From CAYOSU01 sp964406735 (GTDB lineage Bacteria; Bacillota; Clostridia; Christensenellales; CAMQZB01), in NCBI GenBank assembly GCA_964406735.1, contig CAYOSU010000003.1, forward strand, positions 1 through 64,000: a stretch of DNA of 64,000 nt. Direction: 5' to 3'. Positions within the stretch are counted from its first letter, which is position 1. Each line of letters starts with the position of its first letter. The notes under the pieces were generated by a model. The model saw only the letters and a list, made by a program, of their open reading frames with translations. It did no database searches and was not told the origin of the DNA. Both the position numbers and the translations under genes were made by a program. Shown one piece after another: positions 42,777-51,343 of this stretch.

Positions 42777-43376
42777 ATGAGTGAGATCAGAAATAACCTT
42801 ATCCCTATGGTCGTCGAACAGACGTCGAGGGGAGAGCGTTCCTACGATATTTATTCAAAGCTTTTAGAAGACAGAATAATCTTTATTACGGGCGAGATCA
42901 ACGATGCGACGGCGAATACCGTCGTCGCACAGCTACTTTATCTCGAGTCTAAGGACCCTGATAAGGACATATGCCTCTATATCAACAGCCCCGGCGGTAG
43001 CGTTACCGCAGGTCTTGCGATATACGACACGATGCAATACGTAAAGTGCGACGTTCAGACAATATGTATCGGCCTTGCAGCTAGCATGGGTGCATTCTTG
43101 CTTTCTTCCGGAACGAAAGGTAAACGCTTTGCGCTCCCAAACAGCGAGATAATGATCCATCAGCCATTGGGCGGTGCTCAAGGGCAGGCATCCGATATTG
43201 CCATTCAGGCTAACCATATTTTGAAGACAAAGAAGAGACTTAACGATATTCTCGCTCAAAATACCAATCAGCCTTTAAGACAGATCGAAAAGGATACCGA
43301 TAGAGACAATTTTATGTCTGCTGACGAAGCGCTTTCTTACGGTCTTATTGATAAGGTTATAGTCAACAGAAAATAA
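42777..43376 (+). CDS. clpP: ATP-dependent Clp protease proteolytic subunit
   Basis: 199 aa. Catalytic Ser in GLAASMGAFLLSSG (about 101), His in IMIHQPLGGAQGQ (about 126) and the Asp near 175 (KDTDRDNFM). Starts with the usual short propeptide-like segment (MSEIRNNLIPMVVEQTSRGE). No CtsR box was seen upstream. clpX follows 12 nt later. Confidence 0.97.
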   Translation: MSEIRNNLIPMVVEQTSRGERSYDIYSKLLEDRIIFITGEINDATANTVVAQLLYLESKDPDKDICLYINSPGGSVTAGLAIYDTMQYVKCDVQTICIGLAASMGAFLLSSGTKGKRFALPNSEIMIHQPLGGAQGQASDIAIQANHILKTKKRLNDILAQNTNQPLRQIEKDTDRDNFMSADEALSYGLIDKVIVNRK

Positions 43377-43388
43377 TCGGAGATTTTA

Positions 43389-44627
43389 ATGAAAAATAAT
43401 AAGGACTTGATTTGTTCTTTTTGCGGCAGACCCAAAGAACTCGTCAATAAATTAATAGCCGGACCTAACGGAGTTCTCATCTGCGACCAATGCGTCGAAG
43501 TGTGCGAAAGGATACTTAAAGACGAATCCTCTTTGAATAGAGAAGATGAGCAAATTAATCTTCTGCCGCCTTCCAAGATCAAAGAAAAACTCGACGAGTA
43601 TATTATTGGTCAGGATGAAGCTAAACGAGTTCTTTCAGTAGCCGTCTACAATCACTACAAAAGAATAAATTCGATGTCCGCAGCTCCTTGCGACGACGTA
43701 GAGCTTGAAAAAAGCAACGTCCTTTTGTTAGGACCTACGGGCTCGGGTAAAACGCTTCTTGCAAAAACGCTTGCAAAAATATTGAACGTACCGTTCGCTA
43801 TGGCAGATGCAACGACGCTTACTGAGGCTGGATACGTCGGTGAAGACGTTGAAAACATCCTGTTAAAGCTGATAAAAGCTGCTGATTACGACGTCAAGCG
43901 TGCCGAAGTCGGTATAGTTTATATTGACGAGATAGACAAGATAGCTCGAAAGAGTGAAAATATGTCCATTACTCGAGATGTTTCAGGTGAGGGAGTTCAG
44001 CAGGCACTATTGAAGATCATCGAATCTACGGTCGCAAACGTACCGCCGCAGGGTGGAAGAAAGCATCCGCAGCAGGATTTTATTCAGATTGACACGACTA
44101 ACATCTTGTTTATCGTCGGTGGAGCGTTCGTTGGTCTTGATAAGATAATCGAAAAGCGTAAAGATACGTCATCTCTCGGGTTTACGGGCGAGCTTTCTAA
44201 AAGCGGAAACGATATTTCAGAAGTGCTCAAAGACGTTCAGCCGCAAGATCTTCAGAAATACGGTTTGATTCCCGAATTTATCGGAAGAATTCCCGTAGCA
44301 GTTTCTCTCGATCCGTTGGATGAGGACGCATTGATAAAGATATTGACAGAGCCTAAAAACGCACTACTCAAGCAATATAAGAAGCTGTTTGATATCGATA
44401 ACGTAGATCTCGAGTTTGAAAATGACGCAATAAGAGCTGTCGCAAAGAAGGCTATTGCATTAAAGACAGGCGCAAGAGCGCTCAGAACGACGCTCGAAAA
44501 GTCAGTGCTTTCATTGATGTATTCAATCCCCGACGACAGATCTATTAGAAAGGTAACCGTAACTGAAGGCTTTATTGAAAGAGGAGAAGCCCCCGTTATT
44601 GAACGAGATAATACAAAATCTGCTTAA
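43389..44627 (+). CDS. clpX: ATP-dependent Clp protease ATPase subunit ClpX
   Basis: 412 aa. Zinc-binding domain with CSFC (C9, C12) and CDQC (C32, C35), Walker A GPTGSGKT (115-122), pore loop and Walker B YIDEIDKI, the ClpP-binding IGF-type loop replaced by LGF (SSLGFTG), and the sensor-2 GARALR. It unfolds substrates for ClpP. The dispersed palindromic element begins on its stop codon. Confidence 0.97.
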   Translation: MKNNKDLICSFCGRPKELVNKLIAGPNGVLICDQCVEVCERILKDESSLNREDEQINLLPPSKIKEKLDEYIIGQDEAKRVLSVAVYNHYKRINSMSAAPCDDVELEKSNVLLLGPTGSGKTLLAKTLAKILNVPFAMADATTLTEAGYVGEDVENILLKLIKAADYDVKRAEVGIVYIDEIDKIARKSENMSITRDVSGEGVQQALLKIIESTVANVPPQGGRKHPQQDFIQIDTTNILFIVGGAFVGLDKIIEKRKDTSSLGFTGELSKSGNDISEVLKDVQPQDLQKYGLIPEFIGRIPVAVSLDPLDEDALIKILTEPKNALLKQYKKLFDIDNVDLEFENDAIRAVAKKAIALKTGARALRTTLEKSVLSLMYSIPDDRSIRKVTVTEGFIERGEAPVIERDNTKSA

Positions 44628-44663
44628 TTATTCTTGAAATTATTGCGTTTTACGCATAATTAT
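44626..44663. repeat. Dispersed palindromic element, copy 3
   Basis: AATTATTC (44626-44633), 14 nt, TTTTACGCATAATTAT (44648-44663). An inner inverted repeat ATTAT(T)GCG/CGCATAAT is also formed. It starts in the clpX stop and lies upstream of lon, the same placement as copy 1 after alr. Confidence 0.65.
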
Positions 44664-44671
44664 ATTATTTA

Positions 44672-44695
44672 ACGGGTTACTATGCTGTAGCCCGT
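44672..44695 (+). promoter_or_regulatory. Hairpin directly before the lon start
   Basis: ACGGGTTAC and GTAGCCCGT form a 9-bp stem (one G-U) with a 6-nt loop, followed by ATTTGTTTTACT and the lon ATG. No Shine-Dalgarno lies between. It may be an attenuator between clpX and lon or a translational control element, and resembles the one before ylxM. Confidence 0.6.
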
Positions 44696-44707
44696 ATTTG
44701 TTTTACT

Positions 44708-47017
44708 ATGGATAAAATACTTAAAAACATACCGCTTATCGCACTTCGAGGCATAGTACTTTTCCCCGATACCGTAACTAATATTGACATATCAAGGGAT
44801 AAATCGCTTAACGTAATTAAAGAGCTTGACAGTTCAACTGATTACGTTGCTTTCGCATCTCAATCCGATCCTCGCATTCAAGACCCTAAAACGAGCGACC
44901 TTATGACTACTTGCGTTCTCGCAAAAGTCAATACCGTTTTCAACGGCAAGGATATGATCAAGATACGTATTTTTGCCGAGTTGAGAGGAAAGATATTGAA
45001 TTTTAGTGAGAACGATAAAAAGTTCGTTGCCGATATCGAGGTGATTGAAGAATCTGAGCTGTCAAAGGTAAAAGCCGAGGCGTTGACGAGAATTCTCGAA
45101 GCCCAGTTTACCGATTACGTTAAGTTTGATAAGGCTATTCCTAAAGACTCGCTCTTGGAGTTTTTTGAAACTGCAGATACGGTCAAGCTCATCAACGTGC
45201 TTTCATCGGCACTTCTTAAAAACGACAAGGATAAGGCTGTTATGCTTGAAACAGTCGATAACGACGAGAGACTTGATCTTCTCGTAGGCTTTGTCGGAAA
45301 AGAGCTTGAAATATTTGCGATCAACAAAGATATTGCGAAAAAAGTTCAGAAAAACGTCGAGGAAAACCAAAAAGAGTATTATCTCAGAGAGCAGCTAAGA
45401 GTTATTTCCGACGAATTAGGCGACGATCTTGACGAATGCGACGAGTACAGAAAAAAGATACGTGCGCTTGGAATTAAAAACGAGGACACCATTGAAAAGC
45501 TTGAAAAAGAGATAAACAGGCTTTCAAAGCTTCAGCCAAATTCTCCCGATAGCGGCGTTATCAGGTCGTATCTTGATTGGATAATCGAGCTTCCATGGGA
45601 GAAAGAGTCTGCTGATAATTACGATGTTATCAATGCAAAAAAGATACTTGATGAAGATCATTACGGTTTAGAGAAGATAAAAGAAAGAATACTCGAATAT
45701 TTGTCCGTTAAGATAGTATCGGGTAATCCCAAAGGCACTATATTATGTCTTGTCGGACCTCCGGGAGTTGGCAAGACGTCAATAGCAAGGTCTATTGCTC
45801 GTGCGACAAATAAAAACTTCGTGCGTATGAGCCTTGGCGGCATAAAGGACGAATCCGAGATAAGAGGGCATAGACGTACTTACGTTGGTGCAATGCCGGG
45901 ACGCATTATCTACAACATGCGCAATTCAAAGACGATAAATCCCGTCTTCTTGCTTGACGAGATAGATAAAATGACCTCAGATTTCAGAGGCGATCCGTCG
46001 AGTGCGCTTTTAGAGGTATTAGACCCCGAGATTAACGCTACGTTCAGGGATAATTTCTTAGAAGTACCGTACGACCTTTCAAAAGTATTTTTCATTGCAA
46101 CGGCAAACTCTCTCGATTCGATACCGCTTCCGCTGCTTGACCGTATGGAGATAATCGAGCTTTCAGGCTACACTGCTGACGAGAAGAAGGAAATAGCTAA
46201 GCGTTATTTGGTAAATAAAGCATTGAATGCGACCGGTCTTACCGATAAAAACGTTACGATAACGGACGGAGCAATCGAAAATATCATTTCCCACTACACC
46301 CGAGAATCTGGCGTCAGAACGCTTGAAAGAACTATTGAAAAAGTATTCAGGCGCGTCGATTATTTAAGCTTAATGGGCGAAATTTCGCTTAAAAACGGCT
46401 TAATTATCGATGATGACCTTGAGAAATACTTAGGTGTCAGAAAATACTCCGAAGACGACGTTATCGCATCTGATTCCGTAGGCTCTGCCGTTGGACTTGC
46501 TTGGACAAGTGTAGGCGGAGTAACACTCAACGTTGAAGCGTCGGTCATGAACGGAAAAGGCGAAATATTGCTTACCGGTAAGCTTGGCGACGTAATGAAG
46601 GAGTCCGCTCGTATCGCGATAAGCTATCTTCGTGCGAACGCAAAATCGCTTGGTATAGAGGAAAGTGCTCTTACTGATAAAGACATTCACTTGCACGTTC
46701 CCGAGGGCGCAACTCCAAAGGACGGACCGAGTGCAGGTATTACGATCGCTTCTGCAATACTTTCCGCCGTTACGGGTAAAAAACTCGACCACAAAGTCGC
46801 AATGACGGGCGAACTTACGTTAACAGGCAGAGTTCTTCCAATTGGCGGATTAAAGGAAAAGATACTTGCTGCGGTAAGAAGCGAAATAAAGACCGTTATC
46901 ATTCCAAAAGCCAACGAAAAAGATCTCTCTGAGATCCCGTCCGAAATATTGAACGAAATAGAGGTTTTATTTGTTTCTAACGTAAACGAAGTATTTGATA
47001 GGGTGATAATATGCTAA
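44708..47017 (+). CDS. lon: ATP-dependent protease Lon (LonA)
   Basis: 769 aa. N-terminal substrate-binding domain (about 8-205), coiled coil, AAA+ domain with Walker A GPPGVGKTSIARS and Walker B FLLDEIDKM, and the serine-lysine protease domain with PKDGPSAGI (catalytic S675) and GRVLPIGGLKEK. Degrades misfolded proteins. The ATG lacks a visible Shine-Dalgarno and sits 12 nt behind a hairpin. engB overlaps the end by 7 nt. Confidence 0.97.
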   Translation: MDKILKNIPLIALRGIVLFPDTVTNIDISRDKSLNVIKELDSSTDYVAFASQSDPRIQDPKTSDLMTTCVLAKVNTVFNGKDMIKIRIFAELRGKILNFSENDKKFVADIEVIEESELSKVKAEALTRILEAQFTDYVKFDKAIPKDSLLEFFETADTVKLINVLSSALLKNDKDKAVMLETVDNDERLDLLVGFVGKELEIFAINKDIAKKVQKNVEENQKEYYLREQLRVISDELGDDLDECDEYRKKIRALGIKNEDTIEKLEKEINRLSKLQPNSPDSGVIRSYLDWIIELPWEKESADNYDVINAKKILDEDHYGLEKIKERILEYLSVKIVSGNPKGTILCLVGPPGVGKTSIARSIARATNKNFVRMSLGGIKDESEIRGHRRTYVGAMPGRIIYNMRNSKTINPVFLLDEIDKMTSDFRGDPSSALLEVLDPEINATFRDNFLEVPYDLSKVFFIATANSLDSIPLPLLDRMEIIELSGYTADEKKEIAKRYLVNKALNATGLTDKNVTITDGAIENIISHYTRESGVRTLERTIEKVFRRVDYLSLMGEISLKNGLIIDDDLEKYLGVRKYSEDDVIASDSVGSAVGLAWTSVGGVTLNVEASVMNGKGEILLTGKLGDVMKESARIAISYLRANAKSLGIEESALTDKDIHLHVPEGATPKDGPSAGITIASAILSAVTGKKLDHKVAMTGELTLTGRVLPIGGLKEKILAAVRSEIKTVIIPKANEKDLSEIPSEILNEIEVLFVSNVNEVFDRVIIC

Positions 47018-47640
47018 GCATCAAGAAATCAGAGTTTATCAAATCCGCCGCCGACAAAAACGGCTTTATTATGTCAGATCTCGGTCAGATAGTCGTTGGA
47101 GGTAAGTCTAACGTAGGCAAGTCCTCGTTTATAAACTTTCTCTGCAACAACTATAAGCTTGCAAGGACGTCTAACACGCCAGGTCGCACGAGACTTGTCA
47201 ATTATTTTCTTATTAATAACGACTTTTTTCTCGTCGATCTTCCCGGTTACGGTTACGCAAAAGGTGCAAAGGGCGAGATAGAGTATTGGGCGCAGATGAT
47301 GAACGACTACTTTGAGACGAGTAAAGACGTCATAAAGCGCGTAATATTCTTAGTCGATTGTAGGCATCTTCCCACAAACGAAGACTTGAAGTTTGCTTCT
47401 TATCTCAACTATTACAGACTTCCGTTTTCCGTAATTGCAACTAAGGCGGACAAGCTTTCTAGAGCGCAACTCAAGCGCAATCTTATCGATATAGCGAACG
47501 CACTGAAAATAGGCCGCTCTGATATATTTGCCGTCTCATCGCAAAACAGGCTTGGAAAAGAAGATGTATTATCTCTTATTGAAAGGTCGTTGGCGTTTGA
47601 AGAAGAACTCGTTGAAGATTTAGAAGAAACGGAAAATTAA
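47011..47640 (+). CDS. engB: Ribosome biogenesis GTPase EngB (YsxC)
   Basis: 209 aa. An essential GTPase for 50S assembly. G1 GKSNVGKSS (31-39), TPGRTRLVNYF (switch I), G3 DLPGYGYAK, and G4 TKADK are present. The lon-ysxC pairing is widely conserved in Bacillota. It is the last gene of the block and is followed by a terminator. Confidence 0.97.
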   Translation: MLSIKKSEFIKSAADKNGFIMSDLGQIVVGGKSNVGKSSFINFLCNNYKLARTSNTPGRTRLVNYFLINNDFFLVDLPGYGYAKGAKGEIEYWAQMMNDYFETSKDVIKRVIFLVDCRHLPTNEDLKFASYLNYYRLPFSVIATKADKLSRAQLKRNLIDIANALKIGRSDIFAVSSQNRLGKEDVLSLIERSLAFEEELVEDLEETEN

Positions 47641-47715
47641 CCAAGCTTCTCTAAAAAATATCTTATCCGTCTCTTTATTAAAAAACGGTATAAATTACTG
47701 TAAAAACTCAAATTT

Positions 47716-47760
47716 AAGCTCTTAAAAACGCTTTTTGCGCTATTAAGAGCTTTTTATTTT
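47716..47760 (+). terminator. Intrinsic terminator after engB
   Basis: AAGCTCTTAA (47716-47725) and TTAAGAGCTT (47743-47752) form a 10-bp stem around a loop that itself can pair CGC/GCG, followed by TTTATTTT. It also lies at the 3' end of the convergent penicillin-binding protein gene. Confidence 0.8.
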
Positions 47761-49927
47761 AGAATAAGTCGTACGTTTTATATATCGTGTTTGTGATATA
47801 AGGGCTTCCTATCTTGCCACCAACAACGAACGGAGTTATTTCGATGCGTATATCTCCCGACACGCTTGACACTTCAAACTCAATGGTATTTCCGTGCCCT
47901 TCAATAATACCAAGCTCCTCGCCGGTTATAGAGTTTGTGAGTTTATAGTTATATATCGGCTTTGTATCAAGCGACAATATTACACTTTCGTTATCAAGAT
48001 ATAAAGTTGCCTTTTCAACAATAGGAAAAGAAAATATTGTTGAAGTCTCGCTTGGCGCATTTTTAACGGAAAAATACTCTTCCAAAACGTACACTTTAGG
48101 CGTATCGGAACTTGCTAAAAGCGTTTTACCTTCTTTTTCGGTAAGATACTTGTCAATAGAAAGCTTGACTACGCCGTCAGGCTTTGTTATAGGCGAATTT
48201 ACGCTTTCTATTACGCCGAAAATACTTGCAACGTTGTCGGTAGGTATTGAGCCGCCGCCTACGTTTTTAGGAATAATATTGCCGTCTATGCTCGTTATAA
48301 ATGACATTACGATAAAGTTATCGTCGTAGGCGATAGAGTAGCAGTCGGAGTTTTTGGTGTCGTCTCCGTTCGTTCCCGTTTTAGCGTATAGCGTGATTGG
48401 AAGTTTGTTTAGCTTTTTTGCCGTTCCGCTTTTTGCAGTCTCTTCAAGAAAAGTGCTTATAATATAAGCTGTTTCTTCCGAAAACACTCTTTGTTTTAAT
48501 ATTTCTCGCTCGTAAAGGACATTGCCGTCGTCATCCTCGATGCGCTTTATCGTTGAGGGACTTATTCGCTCGCCGCCGTTCAGAAATAGAGTATATGACG
48601 ATGCTATTTCAAGCGGTGTGATTCCCTTTTCTGTTGCACCGAGCGCTGCCGATAATCCGTCGTTTTCCGTAAGCTCGACACCAAGCCTTGAACTGTATTT
48701 TTTGATCTGTTTTTCTGAAAGCGTGTTATAAAGCTTGACTGCAACGGTGTTTAAGCTCTTCGAAAGTGCCGTTTTAACGCTTACGTTGCCATAATAAATA
48801 TTCTTATAGTTGGATGGAGAATAGCCGTTAAAATCCGTTTTTGCGTCGCTTATATAGGTTGTAGAAGTGATGACCCCTTCTTCAAAGCACGGTGCGTAAA
48901 CGAGCAGCGGTTTTATAAGAGAGGCTACGTTGCCACGCTTATTTATCAGCCCGACACTTGTTTCATTTAGGTATATCACCTCGCCGCTTTTTCCGATTAT
49001 CAGCTCTCCGCCTGCGTATTTTTTGCTTGTTAAAGACGCTATTTTGCCGTTAAAGTCGTCGTAATACGTGTAGACCTCATACGCCTTGTCGGTGGATTTT
49101 TCGCCTAAAATACGTTCAACCTCGCTTTCCGCAAGCGTGATATATGGGTTCTGCTTGTTTATCTCGTGAACGCTAAGCGCTATCTTCGTATCAACTAATT
49201 CTTCATAACGCTTATCGTTGATGTAGCCTGACCGCTCCATGGCTTTCAAGACCACGTTTCTGCGCTCTCTTGATTTATTCTCGTCTTTTGTTGGAGAATA
49301 CAATGAGGGGGCTTTGATAAGTCCTGCAAGAGTTGCCGCCTCTTCAACGGAAAGCTCCGCAGGCTTTTTCCCGAAATAGTGGTAAGATGCGTTTGTGATG
49401 CCGTACGCACCGTCTCCAAAATATATTGCGCTTAGGTACATCGAGAGTATCTCTTCCTTTGAGTATTTTTTCTCCAAGCGCATTGTGATATTAATCTCCT
49501 TAAGCTTTCTGGAAATGCGCTTTTCGCTATTTAAAAGCGTATTCTTTACAAGCTGTTGGCTTATCGTCGAAGCACCTTCCTTATACGACATCGTAAAAAG
49601 ATTTTTTATGCTTGCCTTAATAAGCCTTATTACGTCTATGCCGTTATGATCGAAAAACCGTTTATCCTCAACTGAAACGAAAGCGTTTATTACGTTTTGT
49701 CCAAGCTCATCAAATTCAGTATAGTGATAATTTGATGTGGGACATTCAATAAGATCGCCTTTTGCGTCATAAAACTCATATCTATTGAAATTTTGCTTCA
49801 ATTTTGTCTCGTCAAGCAATATAGTGTTCGCCGACATGTATACGATCAACCCGTAAATCCCTGCAAACACAGCTATGGAGGAGACAAGTATTAAAATTAT
49901 TGTAAGTATTCTTTTTGCAGTGTTCAT
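47759..49927 (-). CDS. Class A penicillin-binding protein (PBP1A-like)
   Basis: 722 aa. A bifunctional peptidoglycan glycosyltransferase and transpeptidase. N-terminal TM anchor (about 7-30), GT51 motifs SVEDKRFFDHNGID, GASTISQQLVKN and LSAIYFGDGAYG, and transpeptidase motifs SLIK (Ser near 336), SLN (near 390) and KTGT (near 516). The domain before the SLIK serine is short, and the nucleophile context lacks the usual RxPGS sequence. A C-terminal region of about 120 residues has fibronectin-like beta character. Confidence 0.9.
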   Translation of the reverse strand: MNTAKRILTIILILVSSIAVFAGIYGLIVYMSANTILLDETKLKQNFNRYEFYDAKGDLIECPTSNYHYTEFDELGQNVINAFVSVEDKRFFDHNGIDVIRLIKASIKNLFTMSYKEGASTISQQLVKNTLLNSEKRISRKLKEINITMRLEKKYSKEEILSMYLSAIYFGDGAYGITNASYHYFGKKPAELSVEEAATLAGLIKAPSLYSPTKDENKSRERRNVVLKAMERSGYINDKRYEELVDTKIALSVHEINKQNPYITLAESEVERILGEKSTDKAYEVYTYYDDFNGKIASLTSKKYAGGELIIGKSGEVIYLNETSVGLINKRGNVASLIKPLLVYAPCFEEGVITSTTYISDAKTDFNGYSPSNYKNIYYGNVSVKTALSKSLNTVAVKLYNTLSEKQIKKYSSRLGVELTENDGLSAALGATEKGITPLEIASSYTLFLNGGERISPSTIKRIEDDDGNVLYEREILKQRVFSEETAYIISTFLEETAKSGTAKKLNKLPITLYAKTGTNGDDTKNSDCYSIAYDDNFIVMSFITSIDGNIIPKNVGGGSIPTDNVASIFGVIESVNSPITKPDGVVKLSIDKYLTEKEGKTLLASSDTPKVYVLEEYFSVKNAPSETSTIFSFPIVEKATLYLDNESVILSLDTKPIYNYKLTNSITGEELGIIEGHGNTIEFEVSSVSGDIRIEITPFVVGGKIGSPYITNTIYKTYDLF

Positions 49928-49963
49928 TTTTAGTTATTATCTCGCAAAATATGCGAAAATATG

Positions 49964-49992
49964 TTGAGTTTTTGAAGATTTGCAGGTATAAT
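49964..49992 (+). promoter_or_regulatory. Promoter for miaB
   Basis: TTGAGT (49964-49969), 17-nt spacer, consensus TATAAT (49987-49992). Transcription would start near 49999, which excludes the ATGs at 49991 and 49997 as starts and leaves the TTG at 50012 with a leader of about 13 nt. Confidence 0.7.
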
Positions 49993-50011
49993 GCATATGG
50001 AGGAATTTACA

Positions 50012-51340
50012 TTGTTTTACCACATAATCACTTACGGATGCCAAATGAACGTACACGAGTCTGAAAAGCTTGCGGGACAGCTTGCTTCTTTGGACTATAC
50101 GGAAACTACGGATATAAATAACGCAGACATAATCGTATTCAATACTTGCACGATAAGAGAAAACGCCGTATCAAAAGCATACGGCAATATCGGAGCGTTG
50201 AAAAAGCTGAAACGAGAGAAAAAGGGGCTTATTATCGCTGTTGGCGGTTGTATGACACAGGACTTAGCGCAAGCTGAGGACTTAAAGAAAAAATTCCCGT
50301 TTATTGATATTGTTTTCGGTACGCATAACTTGTGTGAATTCGGCGATATGGTTCAAAAGAAGCTTGAAACAAATAAAAAACTGTTTTTGATCCCTGAATC
50401 GGAAAAGGGCTACGATAAAGAAGCCGTATCGCTCAGAACGAGCTTCCCAAACGCTTGGGTAAATATCATGTACGGCTGCAACAACTTCTGTACGTATTGC
50501 ATCGTGCCGTACGTAAGAGGCCGTGAAAGAAGCAGACCGTACGAAGATATCGTCAATGAAGTCAAAGGACTTTTAGCGGAAGGCTACAAAGAGATAACGC
50601 TTTTAGGACAGAATGTAAACTCTTACGGTAACGATCTTTCTTCAAGCGGTTGCTCGTTCCCGAAACTCTTAGAGATGCTTGCCACGTTACCGTATAAATA
50701 CAGGCTGCGCTTCATGACGTCGCATCCTAAAGACTTTTCTAAGGAGCTCGTTGACGTGATAGCAAAACATGACAACATATGTAATTTTATTCATATTCCG
50801 TGTCAATCGGGTTCAACGAACGTATTAGCTCGAATGAACAGACGCTATTCAAGAGAGCAATATCTTGAAAAGATAGAGTACATCAAAACGGGGATTAAGA
50901 ACTGTGCAATAAGCACGGATATTATGGTCGGTTTCCCCGGAGAGACTGAAGAGGACTTCCAGGAGACTTTGTCTCTCGTAAAAGACGTACGCTTTTCAAA
51001 CGCATTTATGTTTGAGTACTCGCCAAGGCACGGTACTAAGGCGGCGGATATGGAGGATCAAATACCTCCTGAGGTTAAAACGGATAGAATACAAAGACTT
51101 ATCAAAACCGTCAACGGAATATCAAAAGAGATATCAGATTCATTTATAGGAAAGACGTTAGAGGTGCTCGTAGAGGACTTCGGAGACGGATATGCTTGCG
51201 GTAGGGACGAGCTTGGCAAGATGGTAAGCTTCCCGTATGACGGAGAAAAAGACAAGCTTTTAGGAAAATTCGTTTTAGTTAAAATATTATCTACGACTAT
51301 ATCCGCATTGAAGGGTGAATTGACTGAAGTAGTGAGGTAA
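50012..51340 (+). CDS. miaB: tRNA-2-methylthio-N6-dimethylallyladenosine synthase MiaB
   Basis: 442 aa from TTG 50012, with GGAGG 8 nt ahead. A radical-SAM methylthiotransferase acting on A37 of tRNA after MiaA. Three N-terminal cysteines for the auxiliary cluster (YGCQMN, FNTCTIREN, GGCMTQ), the radical-SAM motif GCNNFCTYCIVPYVRG, and a C-terminal TRAM domain (about 375-440). Longer readings from 49991 or 49997 overlap the promoter. mutS follows 3 nt later; miaA lies in the same run. Confidence 0.95.
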   Translation: MFYHIITYGCQMNVHESEKLAGQLASLDYTETTDINNADIIVFNTCTIRENAVSKAYGNIGALKKLKREKKGLIIAVGGCMTQDLAQAEDLKKKFPFIDIVFGTHNLCEFGDMVQKKLETNKKLFLIPESEKGYDKEAVSLRTSFPNAWVNIMYGCNNFCTYCIVPYVRGRERSRPYEDIVNEVKGLLAEGYKEITLLGQNVNSYGNDLSSSGCSFPKLLEMLATLPYKYRLRFMTSHPKDFSKELVDVIAKHDNICNFIHIPCQSGSTNVLARMNRRYSREQYLEKIEYIKTGIKNCAISTDIMVGFPGETEEDFQETLSLVKDVRFSNAFMFEYSPRHGTKAADMEDQIPPEVKTDRIQRLIKTVNGISKEISDSFIGKTLEVLVEDFGDGYACGRDELGKMVSFPYDGEKDKLLGKFVLVKILSTTISALKGELTEVVR

Positions 51341-51343
51341 AAA

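Noticed and set aside
41400..44710. CtsR or CIRCE heat-shock operators for tig-clpP-clpX-lon
   Set aside because: No GGTCAAA repeats or TTAGCACTC-N9-GAGTGCTAA were found in the intergenic parts.
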